This document shows positions 25,438-37,762 of a stretch of DNA of 64,000 bases, piece after piece (within the stretch, counting starts at the first letter, position 1; every line of letters begins with the position of its first letter). The DNA comes from Glandiceps talaboti (Eukaryota > Hemichordata > Enteropneusta > Spengelidae), in the NCBI RefSeq assembly GCF_964340395.1, contig NC_135557.1:1975687-2039686 (forward strand), written 5' to 3'. The position numbers and the translations under genes are program-made. The notes under the pieces are model-generated. The model did not search any database. It was not told the origin of the DNA and was given only the letters and a program-made list of their open reading frames with translations.

Positions 25438-27438
25438 TTTATGGACTAGGTAAGACTAGATTTATATGGACTAGGTAAGACTAGATTTATTGGACTAGGT
25501 AAGACTAGATTTATATGGACTAGGTAAGACTAGATTTATTGGACTAGGTAAGACTAGATTTATATGGACTAGGTAAGACTAGATTTATATGGACTAGGTA
25601 AGACTATATATATATGGACTAGGTAAGACTAGATTTATATGGACTAGGTAAGACTAGATTTATATGGACTAGGTAAGACTAGATTTATTGGACTAGGTAA
25701 GACTAGATTTATATGGACTAGGTAAGACTATATATATATGGACTAGGTAAGACTAGATTTATATGGACTAGGTAAGACTAGATTTATTGGACTAGGTAAG
25801 ACTAGATTTATATGGACTAGGTAAGACTAGATTTATATGGACTAGGTAAGACTAGATTTATTGGACTAGGTAAGACTAGATTTATATGGACTAGGTAAGA
25901 CTAGATTTATTGGACTAGGTAAGACTAGATTTATATGGACTAGGTAAGACTATATATATATGGACTAGGTAAGACTAGATTTATATGGACTAGGTAAGAC
26001 TAGATTTATTGGACTAGGTAAGACTAGATTTATATGGACTAGGTAAGACTAGATTTATATGGACTAGGTAAGACTAGATTTATATGGACTAGGTAAGACT
26101 AGATTTATTGGACTAGGTAAGACTAGATTTATATGGACTAGGTAAGACTAGATTTATATGGACTAGGTAAGACTAGATTTATATGGACTAGGTAAGACTA
26201 GATTTATTGGACTAGGTAAGACTAGATTTCTATGGACTAGGTAAGACTAGATTTATATGGACTAGGTAAGACTAGATTTATTGGACTAGGTAAGACTAGA
26301 TTTATATGGACTAGGTAAGACTAGATTTATATGGACTAGGTAAGACTAGATTTATATGGACTAGGTAAGACTAGATTTATTGGACTAGGTAAGACTAGAT
26401 TTATATGGACTAGGTAAGACTAGATTTATATGGACTAGGTAAGACTAGATTTATATGGACTAGGTAAGACTAGATTTATATGGACTAGGTAAGACTAGAT
26501 TTATTGGACTAGGTAAGACTAGATTTATATGGACTAGGTAAGACTAGATTTATTGGACTAGGTAAGACTAGATTTATATGGACTTGGTAAGACTAGATTT
26601 ATATGGACTAGGTAAGACTAGATTTATATGGACTAGGTAAGACTAGATTTATATGGACTAGGTAATGCTAGATTTATTGGACTAGGTAAGACTAGATTTA
26701 TATGGACTAGGTAAGACTAGATTTATATGGACTAGGTAAGACTAGATTTATATGGACTAGGTAAGACTAGATTTATATGGACTAGGTAAGACTAGATTTA
26801 TATGGACTAGGTAAGACTAGATTTATATGGACTAGGTAAGACTAGATTTATTGGACTAGGTAAGACTAGATTTATATGGACTAGGTAAGACTAGATTTAT
26901 ATGGACTAGGTAAGACTAGATTTATTGGACTAGGTAAGACTAGTTTTATTGGACTAGGTAAGACTAGATTTATATGGACTAGGTGAGACTAGATTTATTG
27001 GACTAGGTAAGACTAGATTTATATGGACTAGGTAAGACTAGATTTATATGGACTAGGTAAGACTAGATTTATATGGACTAGGTGAGACTAGATTTATTGG
27101 ACTAGGTAAGACTAGATTTATATGGACTAGGTAAGACTAGATTTATATGGACTAGGTAAGACTAGATTTATATGGACTAGGTAAGACTAGATTTATATGG
27201 ACTAGGTAAGACTAGATTTATATGGACTAGGTAAGACTAGATTTATTGGACTAGGTAAGACTAGTTTTATATGGACTAGGTAAGACTAGATTTATATGGA
27301 CTAGGTAAGACTAGATTTATATGGACTAGGTAAGACTAGATTTATATGGACTAGGTAAGACTAGATTTATATGGACTAGGTAAGACTAGATTTATATGGA
27401 CTAGGTAAGACTAGATTTATATGGACTAGGTAAGACTA
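25438..27438 (+). repeat. 25-bp minisatellite carrying a 5' splice site (second block)
   Basis: Same unit and variants as the first block (TAGGTAAGACTAG core), about 80 copies. It ends in the segment GACTAGCCAAATGACACGG. The split shows that the insert at 25176-25437 arrived in, or was carried along with, an existing array. Confidence 0.97.
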
Positions 27439-27474
27439 GCCAAATGACACGGGGCTACCGTTAATTTCGAGCCC

Positions 27475-27787
27475 TGTATAAGTACTGTTCAGAGTGTAAG
27501 ATATTATATATAAATACTGTTCAGAGTGTAAGATATTATATGTAAGTACTGTTCAGAGTGTAAGATATTATATATAAGTACTGTTCAGAGTGTAAGATAT
27601 TATATATAAGTACTGTTCAGATTGTAAGATATTATATATAAGTACTGTTCAGAGTGTAAGATATTATATATAAGTACTGTTCAGAGTGTAAGATATTATA
27701 TATAAGTACTGTTCAGAGTGTAAGATATTATATATAAGTACTGTTCAGAGTGTAAGATATTATATATAAGTACTGTTCAGAGTGTAT
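27475..27787. repeat. 32-bp tandem repeat (about 10 copies)
   Basis: Period 32 bp with AGTACTGTTCAGAGTGTAAG followed by an ATATTATATATA stretch. It lies directly after the second 25-bp block. Confidence 0.95.
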
Positions 27788-28600
27788 GAATAGACTCTGG
27801 GTGTCTGCTACTACAGTTACAAACTAGTGCAGTTAAAAGAAAACAACAGATTCAAAACCAAGTGTTCATTCAAGATCATTTCATGAAAATCTTAAAATGA
27901 TTTCTTCTCAAAACCTAGGGGTCCAATTGGCTCAAACTTTGGTACGTAATATGCTTGTCCCCTGCCCTTTTAATTTTGTAAATAGAATCTTGTGTGGTCA
28001 CGTGACCTTGGCTGCCATATTGGATTTTTGAAAAAATGACGTTTTTCCTTTAAAAATCTTCTTCTCCAGAACAAGCAGCCCATTTGGTATGATCTTTTGC
28101 ATAATTATACATCATCTAAGTGATTTCTTTCAAGTTTGCAAAAAGCATTGCAATTGATTGACCGCTATGGCAACCATATTGGATTTTACGAAAATTTAAA
28201 AATGACAACTTTTCCAAAAGCACTGCACTGATTGACTTGCATTTTGGCAAATAGAATGAACTACTTGGCTACTTTAAAGTTTATAAACAAGAAAAAATTT
28301 CATAGTTTCACAGCAATCATTGATTTAAGAAATACAGTGGCGGCCATATTGGATTTCCCTCCAAATCATTTTGAAAATGTTCTTCTGTGAAACCAGTGTA
28401 TAGATAACCTTACAATTTGCCAGTAGAAGGAAGACAACAAAACCTCAATACAACACATCATTGCATGCTGGGTAAACCACTTGCGCCTTGCAAACACTGC
28501 TTGCAGCTTTAATTTAATATTTTGCAATTTATTCCATTACAAAACAAGGAATTTGTATACGTGTGTTATTTCACAATTTATTTTTGAGGTACAAAAACAC
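27788..28600. other. Dispersed-type sequence in intron 5, no gene
   Basis: It begins with the right arm of the 46-bp inverted repeat (27831-27876). The motif CATATTGGATTT recurs three times (near 28017, 28168 and 28348), each preceded by a GGC or GCC context, suggesting an old internally repeated transposon. No coding capacity seen. Confidence 0.6.
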
Positions 28601-28611
28601 AATTATAAATA

Positions 28612-29966
28612 GTTATTATATGATATGGCCAAACATAGTTATAAATACCCCATTTGTTATTGATATGGCCAAATATAGTTATAAATACCCCATTTGTTAT
28701 TGATATGGCCAAACATAGTTATAAATACCCCATTTGTTATTGATATGGCCAAATATAGTTATAAATACCCCATTTGTTATTGATATGGCCAAACATAGTT
28801 ATAAATACCCCATTTGTTATTGATATGGCCAAACATAGTTATAAACACCCCATTTGTTATTGATATGGCCAAACATAGTTATAAATACCCCATTTGTCAT
28901 TGATATGGCCAAACATAGTTATAAATACCCCATTGTTATTGATATGGCCAAATATAGTTATAAATACCCCATTTGTTATTGATATGGCCAAACATAGTTA
29001 TAAATACCCCATTTGTTATTGATATGGCCAAACATAGTTATAAATACCCCATTTGTTATTGATATGGCCAAACATAGTTATAAATACCCCATTTGTTATT
29101 GATATGGCCAAATATAGTTATAAATACCCCATTTGTTATTGATATGGCCAAATATAGTTATAAATACCCCATTTGTTATTGATATGGCCAAACATAGTTA
29201 TAAATACCCCATTGTTATTGATATGGCCAAATATAGTTATAAATACCCCATTTGTTATTGATATGGCCAAATATAGTTATAAATACCCCATTTGTTATTG
29301 ATATGGCCAAACATAGTTATAAACACCCCATTTGTTATTGATATGGCCAAACATAGTTATAAATACCCCATTTGTTATTGATATGGCCAAACATAGTTAT
29401 AAACACCCCATTTGTTATTGATATGGCCAAACATAGTTATAAATACCCCATTTGTTATTGATATGGCCAAACATAGTTATAAATACCCCATTTGTTATTG
29501 ATATGGCCAAACATAGTTATAAATACCCCATTTGTTATTGATATGGCCAAATATAGTTATAAATACCCCATTTGTTATTGATATGGCCAAACATAGTTAT
29601 AAATACCCCATTTGTTATTGATATGGCCAAACATAGTTATAAATACCCCATTTGTTATTGATATGGCCAAACATAGTTATAAATACCCCATTTGTTATTG
29701 ATATGGCCAAACATAGTTATAAATACCCCATTTGTTATTGATATGGCCAAACATAGTTATAAACACCCCATTTGTTATTGATATGGCCAAACATAGTTAT
29801 AAACACCCCATTTGTTATTGATATGGCCAAACATAGTTATAAATACCCCATTTGTTATTGATATGGCCAAACATAGTTATAAATACCCCATTTGTTATTG
29901 ATATGGCCAAACATAGTTATAAATACCCCATTTGTTATTGATATGGCCAAACATAGTTATAAATAC
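28612..29966. repeat. 40-bp minisatellite of intron 5 (about 34 copies)
   Basis: Period 40 bp with TGATATGGCCAAACATAGTT followed by ATAAATACCCCATTTGTTAT. Single-base variants (CATAG/TATAG, AATAC/AACAC) and a few 39-bp units are seen. Confidence 0.97.
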
Positions 29967-30029
29967 AATATAAATTGTATGTACAATAACAAACTTTTTA
30001 CACATTTTGTAAGCTTTGCAGTGGATTGA

Positions 30030-30214
30030 GCTTCATTTTTGTATTAAACTTTCTTTTGATGATAGGTTCATTTTTATATTAAACTTTCTTTTGATGATAG
30101 GTTCATTTTTTATTAAACTTTCTTTTGATGATAGGTTCATTTTTGTATTAAACTTTCTTTTGATGATAGGTTCATTTTTGTATTAAACTTTCTTTTGATG
30201 ATAGGTTCATTTTT
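30030..30214 (+). repeat. 35-bp repeats of the exon 6 acceptor, upstream block
   Basis: Five copies of a 35-bp unit whose core is AAACTTTCTTTTGATGATAG followed by GTTC. This is the sequence that forms the real 3' splice site of exon 6 plus its first four bases. Decoy AG ends fall at about 30065, 30100, 30134, 30169 and 30204. The block is broken by a transposon immediately downstream. Confidence 0.95.
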
Positions 30215-32085
30215 AGCTCCGCTGTCAGCGAAGGCTGAAAGCGTAGCTTTAAGTATAGGTTGTGTCGAGTACAGAGAGTAGAGTGAATCATAGGTGTATG
30301 TCAAACTTTTATATTTTCATTATCTACTCCGAAAGTGACAGTCGGAATTCTTCGATATTTGGTGTGCACGTTCCCTAGTTGGAGGCTATTCAGATTTGTT
30401 CATGCCAAGTTGATCTGTGCCATTTTCAATTTTTTATGATTTTTTTCATAAAATGTCATTTTCATTATCTCCTTGAAAACTTCTTGTCAGATTGCTTTGA
30501 TATCTGGTGTGTAGCTTACTTAGATTTCTTTCAAGTCAGCACATCTTCTTTTCTATTTTTTATGATTTTTTTTTTTGTAATTTAAAAAAAAATGAATATG
30601 TTAATGAGCATTATGACCGCCGCCATATTGGAAATCAGTCCGCGAGACTTTAGGTAAACTGCAACTTTTCAAAAGACACTATTGACGTCAAACAAGCAAT
30701 GTAATATGTGCTGTAGTCTTAATTCTACGCATTGTGCGCCCAAATGACAAATATTTGTTCGAAACAGGGTTGTAAACTTCAAATCCAAATTCTCCACCCT
30801 CCTACAGAATAGTTCATTCCAGTATACGCACCTCACGATCAAGTGAGCTCTATGAGAAGTCGTGCATGCCTGAACTGAAGTGTATGGGACGATTTTTGAC
30901 AGAGTCAGTCGTCAATAAAATTGATAATACTCTTTCTAAAATTATCACATTTTGAAATGGAAAGTACTTTGTGGTTCATTTATGGAGTTTTGTTTTTGTA
31001 CGATCAATCTTGGTGGCAACATTACAGCGTCAAAATTACCGATGTGGTAATGCACAAGTGAGTTTCCGTACGGCGACAATCTCAAGTACCCGGATGCACG
31101 AGGGACTATAAAACCCGGAAGCAAGTCGTTGCCAGCCATACGTTACAGTGGTAACATCGTCCGAGAAATCGCTGCGTTCAGAGTGTCATTATTCACAGAA
31201 TTGTTTTTTTTCGAGTGAAAACCCGTCTTGAATTGTATAACTCTAACAAATGAAGACATGTCAAGTTATATTTTGAAAGTTGTATCGCTAGTTGGAGACG
31301 TTTTCCTCACATACTATCGAGGCTTGGACCTTACTCCAGTTCAGCGGGAAGTTTAGCCAGTCCGATCATTCTTTCTGGTTTAGTTTACAACACTTTTGAT
31401 CACACAGATTTTGTTTTTGTGATGAAAAGAAATTTAAAAAAAAAGATCACTTCAACCATTTCGTTGTGTTTTCTTTATGAAAGGTAACCGAACATGAACG
31501 AGTGTTATCACTGTATGGCTGAGAATGACTCTCTTCCAGGTACTTGGGATTGTTGCTGTACGGAAACTAAGATGGCGATTAATACATTTCTTCCCCATAT
31601 ATATCTACTACAACTAGTACAAGTTGAATGTTGTTGACTTGGTAAATTTGTTAGAAAATCGAAATTCAAATTGCCTCAAAATTATTTTAGATCCCTAGTT
31701 TATTTCATTCATCATTAACATTTTCCAGGGTTAAAGCTGTAAGACACTGGAATTATTTATAGCCAACCTCAAAATCTTCTTTTTTTTTCTTTTTCTTGTG
31801 TGCATTTCCCAGTCATTTTTTTTTTCAGAGATTTTGTGCAATTTTTCATAACAGTAGATTTTTGTTATAAAATGGTGACTATGGTATAAAAGTACAATAC
31901 ATTACCAACTTCTGTGTAAAATGTGTTTTATAGTGAGACATCATATGAAACCAGTAACCACTTTATTACATCGCTAAAACAAAACTGCATAGTGAAGAAC
32001 TGAACCACTTCTACATGTCACCAAAATTAAAAAAAAATTAAAAAAACAAAACAGCGGAGCTATTCTGACCGATAGGTCGCTTGTT
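30215..32085. mobile_element. 1.87-kb element inserted in the acceptor array
   Basis: Sequence between TTCATTTTT (end of an interrupted repeat unit) and GTATTAAAC (its continuation) is foreign to the array. Near the ends lie AGCTCCGCTGT (30215-30225) and its exact complement ACAGCGGAGCT (32051-32061). The right edge also has the palindrome GACCGATAGGTC. Its base composition differs, with many CpG sites. It has no long reading frame, so it is a non-autonomous or decayed DNA element. The class is uncertain. Confidence 0.75.
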
Positions 32086-32215
32086 GTATTAAACTTTCTT
32101 TTGATGATAGGTTCATTTTTGTATTAAACTTTCTTTTGATGATAGGTTCATTTTTGTATTAAACTTTCTTTTGATGATAGGTTCATTTTTGTATTAAACT
32201 TTCTTTTGATGATAG
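32086..32215 (+). repeat. 35-bp repeats of the exon 6 acceptor, downstream block
   Basis: Four further copies of the 35-bp acceptor unit, with AG ends at about 32110, 32145, 32180 and 32215. The last is the functional acceptor. Together with the upstream block the exon 6 acceptor exists in nine near-identical copies. Confidence 0.95.
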
Positions 32216-32330
32216 GTTCTGTGAGAGATGAAAGACTCCATAGATTATTTTGTCATAAAAATGTTCACATGTTGAGACCTAAAGAAGATAAAGAAGGCTG
32301 GTTTAATATACTGTGTCTTCATCAAAATAG
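32216..32330 (+). CDS. mre11: MRE11 exon (window exon 6), phosphoesterase motif IV
   Basis: The first two bases complete Gly. Then 37 codons run [11 protein letters not shown] through [13 protein letters not shown] to LCLHQN. The His of LHQN is motif IV, corresponding to IHQNR in human MRE11. The exon ends with AG of a split Arg codon at donor GTAATG. The choice of acceptor among nine copies is set by adjacency to the coding sequence: upstream copies are followed by GTTCATTTTT, not GTTCTGTG. Confidence 0.97.
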
Positions 32331-32406
32331 GTAATGTACATTTTATTGGTACTTTTTTTATTTTACTGAACACATCAACCATATGTGTACACGTTACTAC
32401 ATTGTA

Positions 32407-35400
32407 TGTTTACCACTCATCACCATGATTGTTGTTTTATCATCATGATACCTTGTTGTTTTACCATCATGGTACCTTGTTGTTTTACCATCATGATACC
32501 TTGTTGTTTTACCATCATGGTACCTTGTTGTTCTACCATCATGGTACCTTGTTGTTTTACCATCATGATACCTTGTTGTTCTCCCATCATGATACCTTGT
32601 TGTTTTACCATCATGTTACCTTGTTGTTCTACCATCATGGTACCTTGTTGTTTTACCATCATGGTACCTTGTTGTTTTACCATCATGGTACCTTGTTGTT
32701 TTACCATCATGGTACCTTGTTGTTTTACCATTATAGTACCTTGTTGTTTTACCATCATGATGGTACCTTGTTGTTTTACCATCATGGTACCTTGTTGTTT
32801 TACCATCATGATGGTACCTTGTTGTTCTACCATCATGGTACCTTGTTGTTTTACCATCATGGTACCTTGTTGTTTTACCATCATGATGGTACCTTGTTGT
32901 TTTACCATCATGGTACCTTGTTTTTTTTACCATCATGGTACCTTGTTGTTTTACCATCATGATGGTACCTTGTTGTTTTACCATCATGGTACCTTGTTGT
33001 TTTACCATCATGGTACCTTGTTGTTTTACCATCATGGTACCTTGTTGTTTTACCATCATGGTACCTTGTTGTTTTACCATCATGGTACCTTGTTGTTTTA
33101 CCATCATAGTACCTTGTTGTTTTACCATCATGGTACCTTGTTGTTCTACCATCATGGTACCCTGTTGTTTTACCATCATGGTACCCTGTTGTTTTACCAT
33201 CATGGTACCCTGTTGTTTTACCATCATGGTACCCTGTTGTTTTACCATCATGATACCTTGTTGTTTTACCATCATGGTACCTTGTTGTTTTACCATCATG
33301 GTACCTTGTTGTTTTACCATCATGGTACCTTGTTGTTTTACCATCATGATGATACCTTGTTGTTTTACCATCATGGTACCTTGTTGTTTTACCATCATGA
33401 TACCTTGTTGTTTTACCATCATGGTACCTTGTTGTTTTACCATCATGGTACCTTGTTGTTTTACCATCATGATGGTACCTTGTTGTTTTACCATCATGAT
33501 ACCTTGTTGTTTTACCATCATGGTACCTTGTTGTTTTACCATCATGGTACCTTGTTGTTTTACCATCATGGTACCTTGTTGTTTTACCATCATGATACCT
33601 TGTTGTTTTACCATCATGATACATTGTTGTTTTACCATTATAGTACCTTGTTGTTTTACCATCATGGTACCCTGTTGTTTTACCATCATGATACCTTGTT
33701 GTTTTACCATCATGGTACCTTGTTGTTTTACCATCATGGTACCTTGTTGTTTTACCATCATGGTACCTTGTTGTTTTACCATCATGGTACCTTGTTGTTT
33801 TACCATCATGGTACCTTGTTGTTTTACCATCATGGTACCTTGTTGTTTTACCATCATGGTACCTTGTTGTTTTACCATCATGGTACCTTGTTGTTTTACC
33901 ATCATGGTACCTTGTTGTTTTACCATCATGGTACCTTGTTGTTTTACCATCATGGTACCTTGTTGTTTTACCATCATGGTACCTTGTTGTTTTACCATCA
34001 TGATACCTTGTTGTTTTACCATCATGGTACCTTGTTGTTTTACCATCATGATACCTTGTTGTTTTACCATCATGGTACCTTGTTGTTTTACCATCATGGT
34101 ACCTTGTTGTTTTACCATCATGATGGTACCTTGTTGTTTTACCATCATGGTACCTTGTTGTTTTACCATTATAGTACCTTGTTGTTTTACCATCATGGTA
34201 CCTTGTTGTTTTACCATCATGGTACCTTGTTGTTTTACCATCATGATGGTACCTTGTTGTTTTACCATCATGATACCTTGTTGTTTTACCATCATGGTAC
34301 CTTGTTGTTTTACCATCATGATGGTACCTTGTTGTTTTACCATCATGGTACCTTGTTGTTTTACCATTATAGTACCTTGTTGTTTTACCATCATGGTACC
34401 TTGTTGTTTTACCATCATGATGGTACCTTGTTGTTTTACCATCATGGTACCTTGTTGTTTTACCATTATAGTACCTTGTTGTTTTACCATCATGGTACCT
34501 TGTTGTTTTACCATCATGGTACCTTGTTGTTTTACCATCATGATGGTACCTTGTTGTTTTACCATCATGATACCTTGTTGTTTTACCATCATGGTACCTT
34601 GTTGTTTTACCATCATGGTACCTTGTTGTTTTACCATCATGATGGTACCTTGTTGTTTTACCATCATGGTACCTTGTTGTTTTACCATCATGATACCTTG
34701 TTGTTTTACCATCATGGTACCTTGTTGTTTTACCATCATGGTACCTTGTTGTTTTACCATCATGGTACCTTGTTGTTTTACCATCATGGTACCTTGTTGT
34801 TTTACCATCATGATGGTACCTTGTTGTTTTACCATCATGGTACCTTGTTGTTTTACCATCATGGTACCTTGTTGTTTTACCATTATAGTACCTTGTTGTT
34901 TTACCATCATGGTACCTTGTTGTTTTACCATCATGGTACCTTGTTGTTTTACCATCATGATGATACCTTGTTGTTTTACCATCATGGTACCTTGTTGTTT
35001 TACCATCATGATACCTTGTTGTTTTACCATCATGGTACCTTGTTGTTCTACCATCATGGTACCTTGTTGTTTTACCATCATGATGGTACCTTGTTGTTTT
35101 ACCATCATGATACCTTGTTGTTTTACCATCATGGTACCTTGTTGTTCTACCATCATGGTACCTTGTTGTTTTACCATCATGATGGTACCTTGTTGTTTTA
35201 CCATCATGGTACCTTGTTGTTTTACCATCATGATACCTTGTTGTTTTACCATCATAGTACCTTGTTGTTTTACCATCATGATACCTTGTTGTTTTACCAT
35301 CATAGTACCTTGTTGTTTTACCATCATGGTACCTTGTTGTTTTACCATCATGATGGTACCTTGTTGTTTTACCATCATGGTACCTTGTTGTTTTACCATC

Positions 35401-36795
35401 ATGGTACCTTGTTGTTTTACCATCATGATGGTACCTTGTTGTTTTACCATCATGGTACCTTGTTGTTTTACCATCATAGTACCTTGTTGTTTTACCATCA
35501 TGGTACCTTGTTGTTTTACCATCATGGTACCTTGTTGTTTTACCATCATGATACCTTGTTGTTTTACCATCATGGTACCTTGTTGTTTTACCATTATAGT
35601 ACCTTGTTGTTTTACCATCATGATGGTACCTTGTTGTTTTACCATCATGGTACCTTGTTGTTTTACCATCATGGTACCTTGTTGTTTTACCATCATGGTA
35701 CCTTGTTGTTTTACCATCATAGTACCTTGTTGTTTTACCATCATGATGGTACCTTGTTGTTTTACCATCATGGTATCTTGTTGTTTTACCATCATGATGG
35801 TACCTTGTTGTTTTACCATCATGGTATCTTGTTGTTTTACCATCATGGTACCTTGTTGTTTTACTATCATGATACCTTGTTGTTTTACCATCATGATACC
35901 TTGTTGTTTTACCATCATGGTACCTTGTTGTTTTACCATCATGATGGTACCTTGTTGTTTTACCATCATGATACCTTGTTGTTTTACCATCATGGTACCT
36001 TGTTGTTCTACCATCATGGTACCTTGTTGTTTTACCATCATGATACCTTGTTGTTTTACCATCATGGTACCTTGTTGTTTTACCATCATGATACCTTGTT
36101 GTTTTACCATCATGATACCTTGTTGTTTTACCATCATGGTACCTTGTTGTTTTACCATCATGATGGTACCTTGTTGTTTTACCATCATGATACCTTGTTG
36201 TTTTACCATCATGATACCTTGTTGTTTTACCATCATGATACCTTGTTGTTTTACCATCATGATGGTACCTTGTTGTTTTACCATCATGGTATCTTGTTGT
36301 TTTACCATCATGATGGTACCTTGTTGTTTTACCATCATGGTATCTTGTTGTTTTACCATCATGGTACCTTGTTGTTTTACTATCATGATACCTTGTTGTT
36401 TTACCATCATGATACCTTGTTGTTTTACCATCATGGTACCTTGTTGTTTTACCATCATGATGGTACCTTGTTGTTTTACCATCATGATACCTTGTTGTTT
36501 TACCATCATGGTACCTTGTTGTTCTACCATCATGGTACCTTGTTGTTTTACCATCATGATACCTTGTTGTTTTACCATCATGGTACCTTGTTGTTTTACC
36601 ATCATGATACCTTGTTGTTTTACCATCATGATACCTTGTTGTTTTACCATCATGGTACCTTGTTGTTTTACCATCATGATGGTACCTTGTTGTTTTACCA
36701 TCATGATACCTTGTTGTTTTACCATCATGATACCTTGTTGTTTTACCATCATGATACCTTGTTGTTCTACCATCATGATACCTTGTTGTTTTATA
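32407..36795. repeat. 24-bp minisatellite of intron 6 (about 180 copies)
   Basis: Unit ACCATCATGGTACCTTGTTG plus TTTT, 24 bp. A 27-bp variant carries an extra ATG (CATGATGGTACC) and another variant has GATACC. The unit has GGTACC and a near-palindrome around CCATCATGG. A rare GGTATC marker pair at about 35772 recurs at about 36288, showing a 516-bp duplication. It begins about 75 bp after the exon 6 donor. Frames of more than 1,000 codons on both strands are a by-product of a stop-free unit whose length divides by three. Confidence 0.98.
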
Positions 36796-37091
36796 TTTTG
36801 TCAGTGTTCTCCAATATTTAGTTAATTATGTTTACACAGGTTTAGTAACATTTTGTTACTTGTTCTACAATATTTGTCTTCCTTTCAGCTGAAAATACTT
36901 TTAACAAAAAGATTTTCACCCTGAGTCAAACAAAACCCATAACTTACGTTGTATAATTATCCTTGCCTGAACAAAGAAAGTTAGAGGACGCAATTTGACC
37001 AGATTTGATGTATGGGCTGTTGTTACATATATTAAATTGCACATTGAAATTCTCTTTGAAACTCAAAGACATTAGACATTACTGCACCTGT
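36796..37091 (+). other. Intron 6 unique segment
   Basis: AT-rich non-repetitive intron sequence; no gene seen. Confidence 0.75.
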
Positions 37092-37565
37092 CTTTCTCTC
37101 TGTATGGCTGGCCATGGACAGACCAACTACATACCAGAACAGTTTCTAGATAAACTAATATGTGTGTCTCTCTCTCCATAGAGCTAAACATGGACAGACC
37201 AACTACATACCAGAACAGTTTATAGATAAACTAATATGTGTGTCTCTCTCTCTCCATAGAGCTAAACATGGACAGACCAACTACATACCAGAACAGTTTA
37301 TAGATAAACTAATATGTGTGTCTCTCTCTCCATAGAGCTAAACATGGACAGACCAACTACATACCAGAACAGTTTATAGATAAACTAATATGTGTATCTC
37401 TCTCTCCATAGAGCTAAACATGGACAGACCAACTACATACCAGAACAGTTTATAGATAAACTAATATGTGTGTCTCTCTCTCTCCATAGAGCTAAACATG
37501 GACAGACCAACTACATACCTGAACAGTTTCTAGATAAACTAATATGTGTATCTCTCTCTCCATAG
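37092..37565 (+). repeat. 76/78-bp repeats of exon 7 acceptor and exon start
   Basis: After a degenerate first copy, five upstream units repeat a CTCTCTCCATAG acceptor followed by about 40 bases identical to the start of exon 7 (coding [13 protein letters not shown]) and then TAGATAAACTAATATGTG. The AG of each acceptor ends at 37181, 37259, 37335, 37411, 37489 and 37565, the last being functional. Spacings are 78, 76, 76, 78 and 76. In a 76-bp unit, reading on from the pseudo-exon meets TAG within the next acceptor. Confidence 0.96.
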
Positions 37566-37751
37566 AGCTAAACATGGACAGACCAACTACATACCAGAAC
37601 AGTTTCTAGATGATTTCCTGGACTTGGTTATTTGGGGACATGAACATGAATGTAAAATAGAACCAGAACACAATAAACAACAAAACTTCTTTGTTAGTCA
37701 GCCTGGTAGCACCATAGCAACATCTTTAAGTGAAGGAGAATCCAGACAGAA
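37566..37751 (+). CDS. mre11: MRE11 exon (window exon 7), phosphoesterase motif V
   Basis: It completes Arg and then codes 61 residues beginning [17 protein letters not shown]. It contains [10 protein letters not shown], motif V, whose two His residues bind the second metal, and [15 protein letters not shown], matching human SQPGSSVVTSLSPGE. The exon ends AA at donor GTAAGT in phase 2. Its 5' edge is tandemly repeated upstream and its 3' edge is duplicated at about 39397-39447, so both splice junctions have decoys. Confidence 0.97.
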
Positions 37752-37762
37752 GTAAGTCTTAA

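Noticed and set aside
28612-29966. CRISPR-like regular repeats (also other arrays)
   Set aside because: There are no unique spacers between units; these are head-to-tail minisatellites in a eukaryotic gene.
32385-36825. Frames of 1,296-1,478 codons on both strands (HHGTLLFY, VPCCFTIM, MVKQQGTM repeats)
   Set aside because: A 24/27-bp stop-free unit read in several frames. No start context, no domain, inside intron 6.
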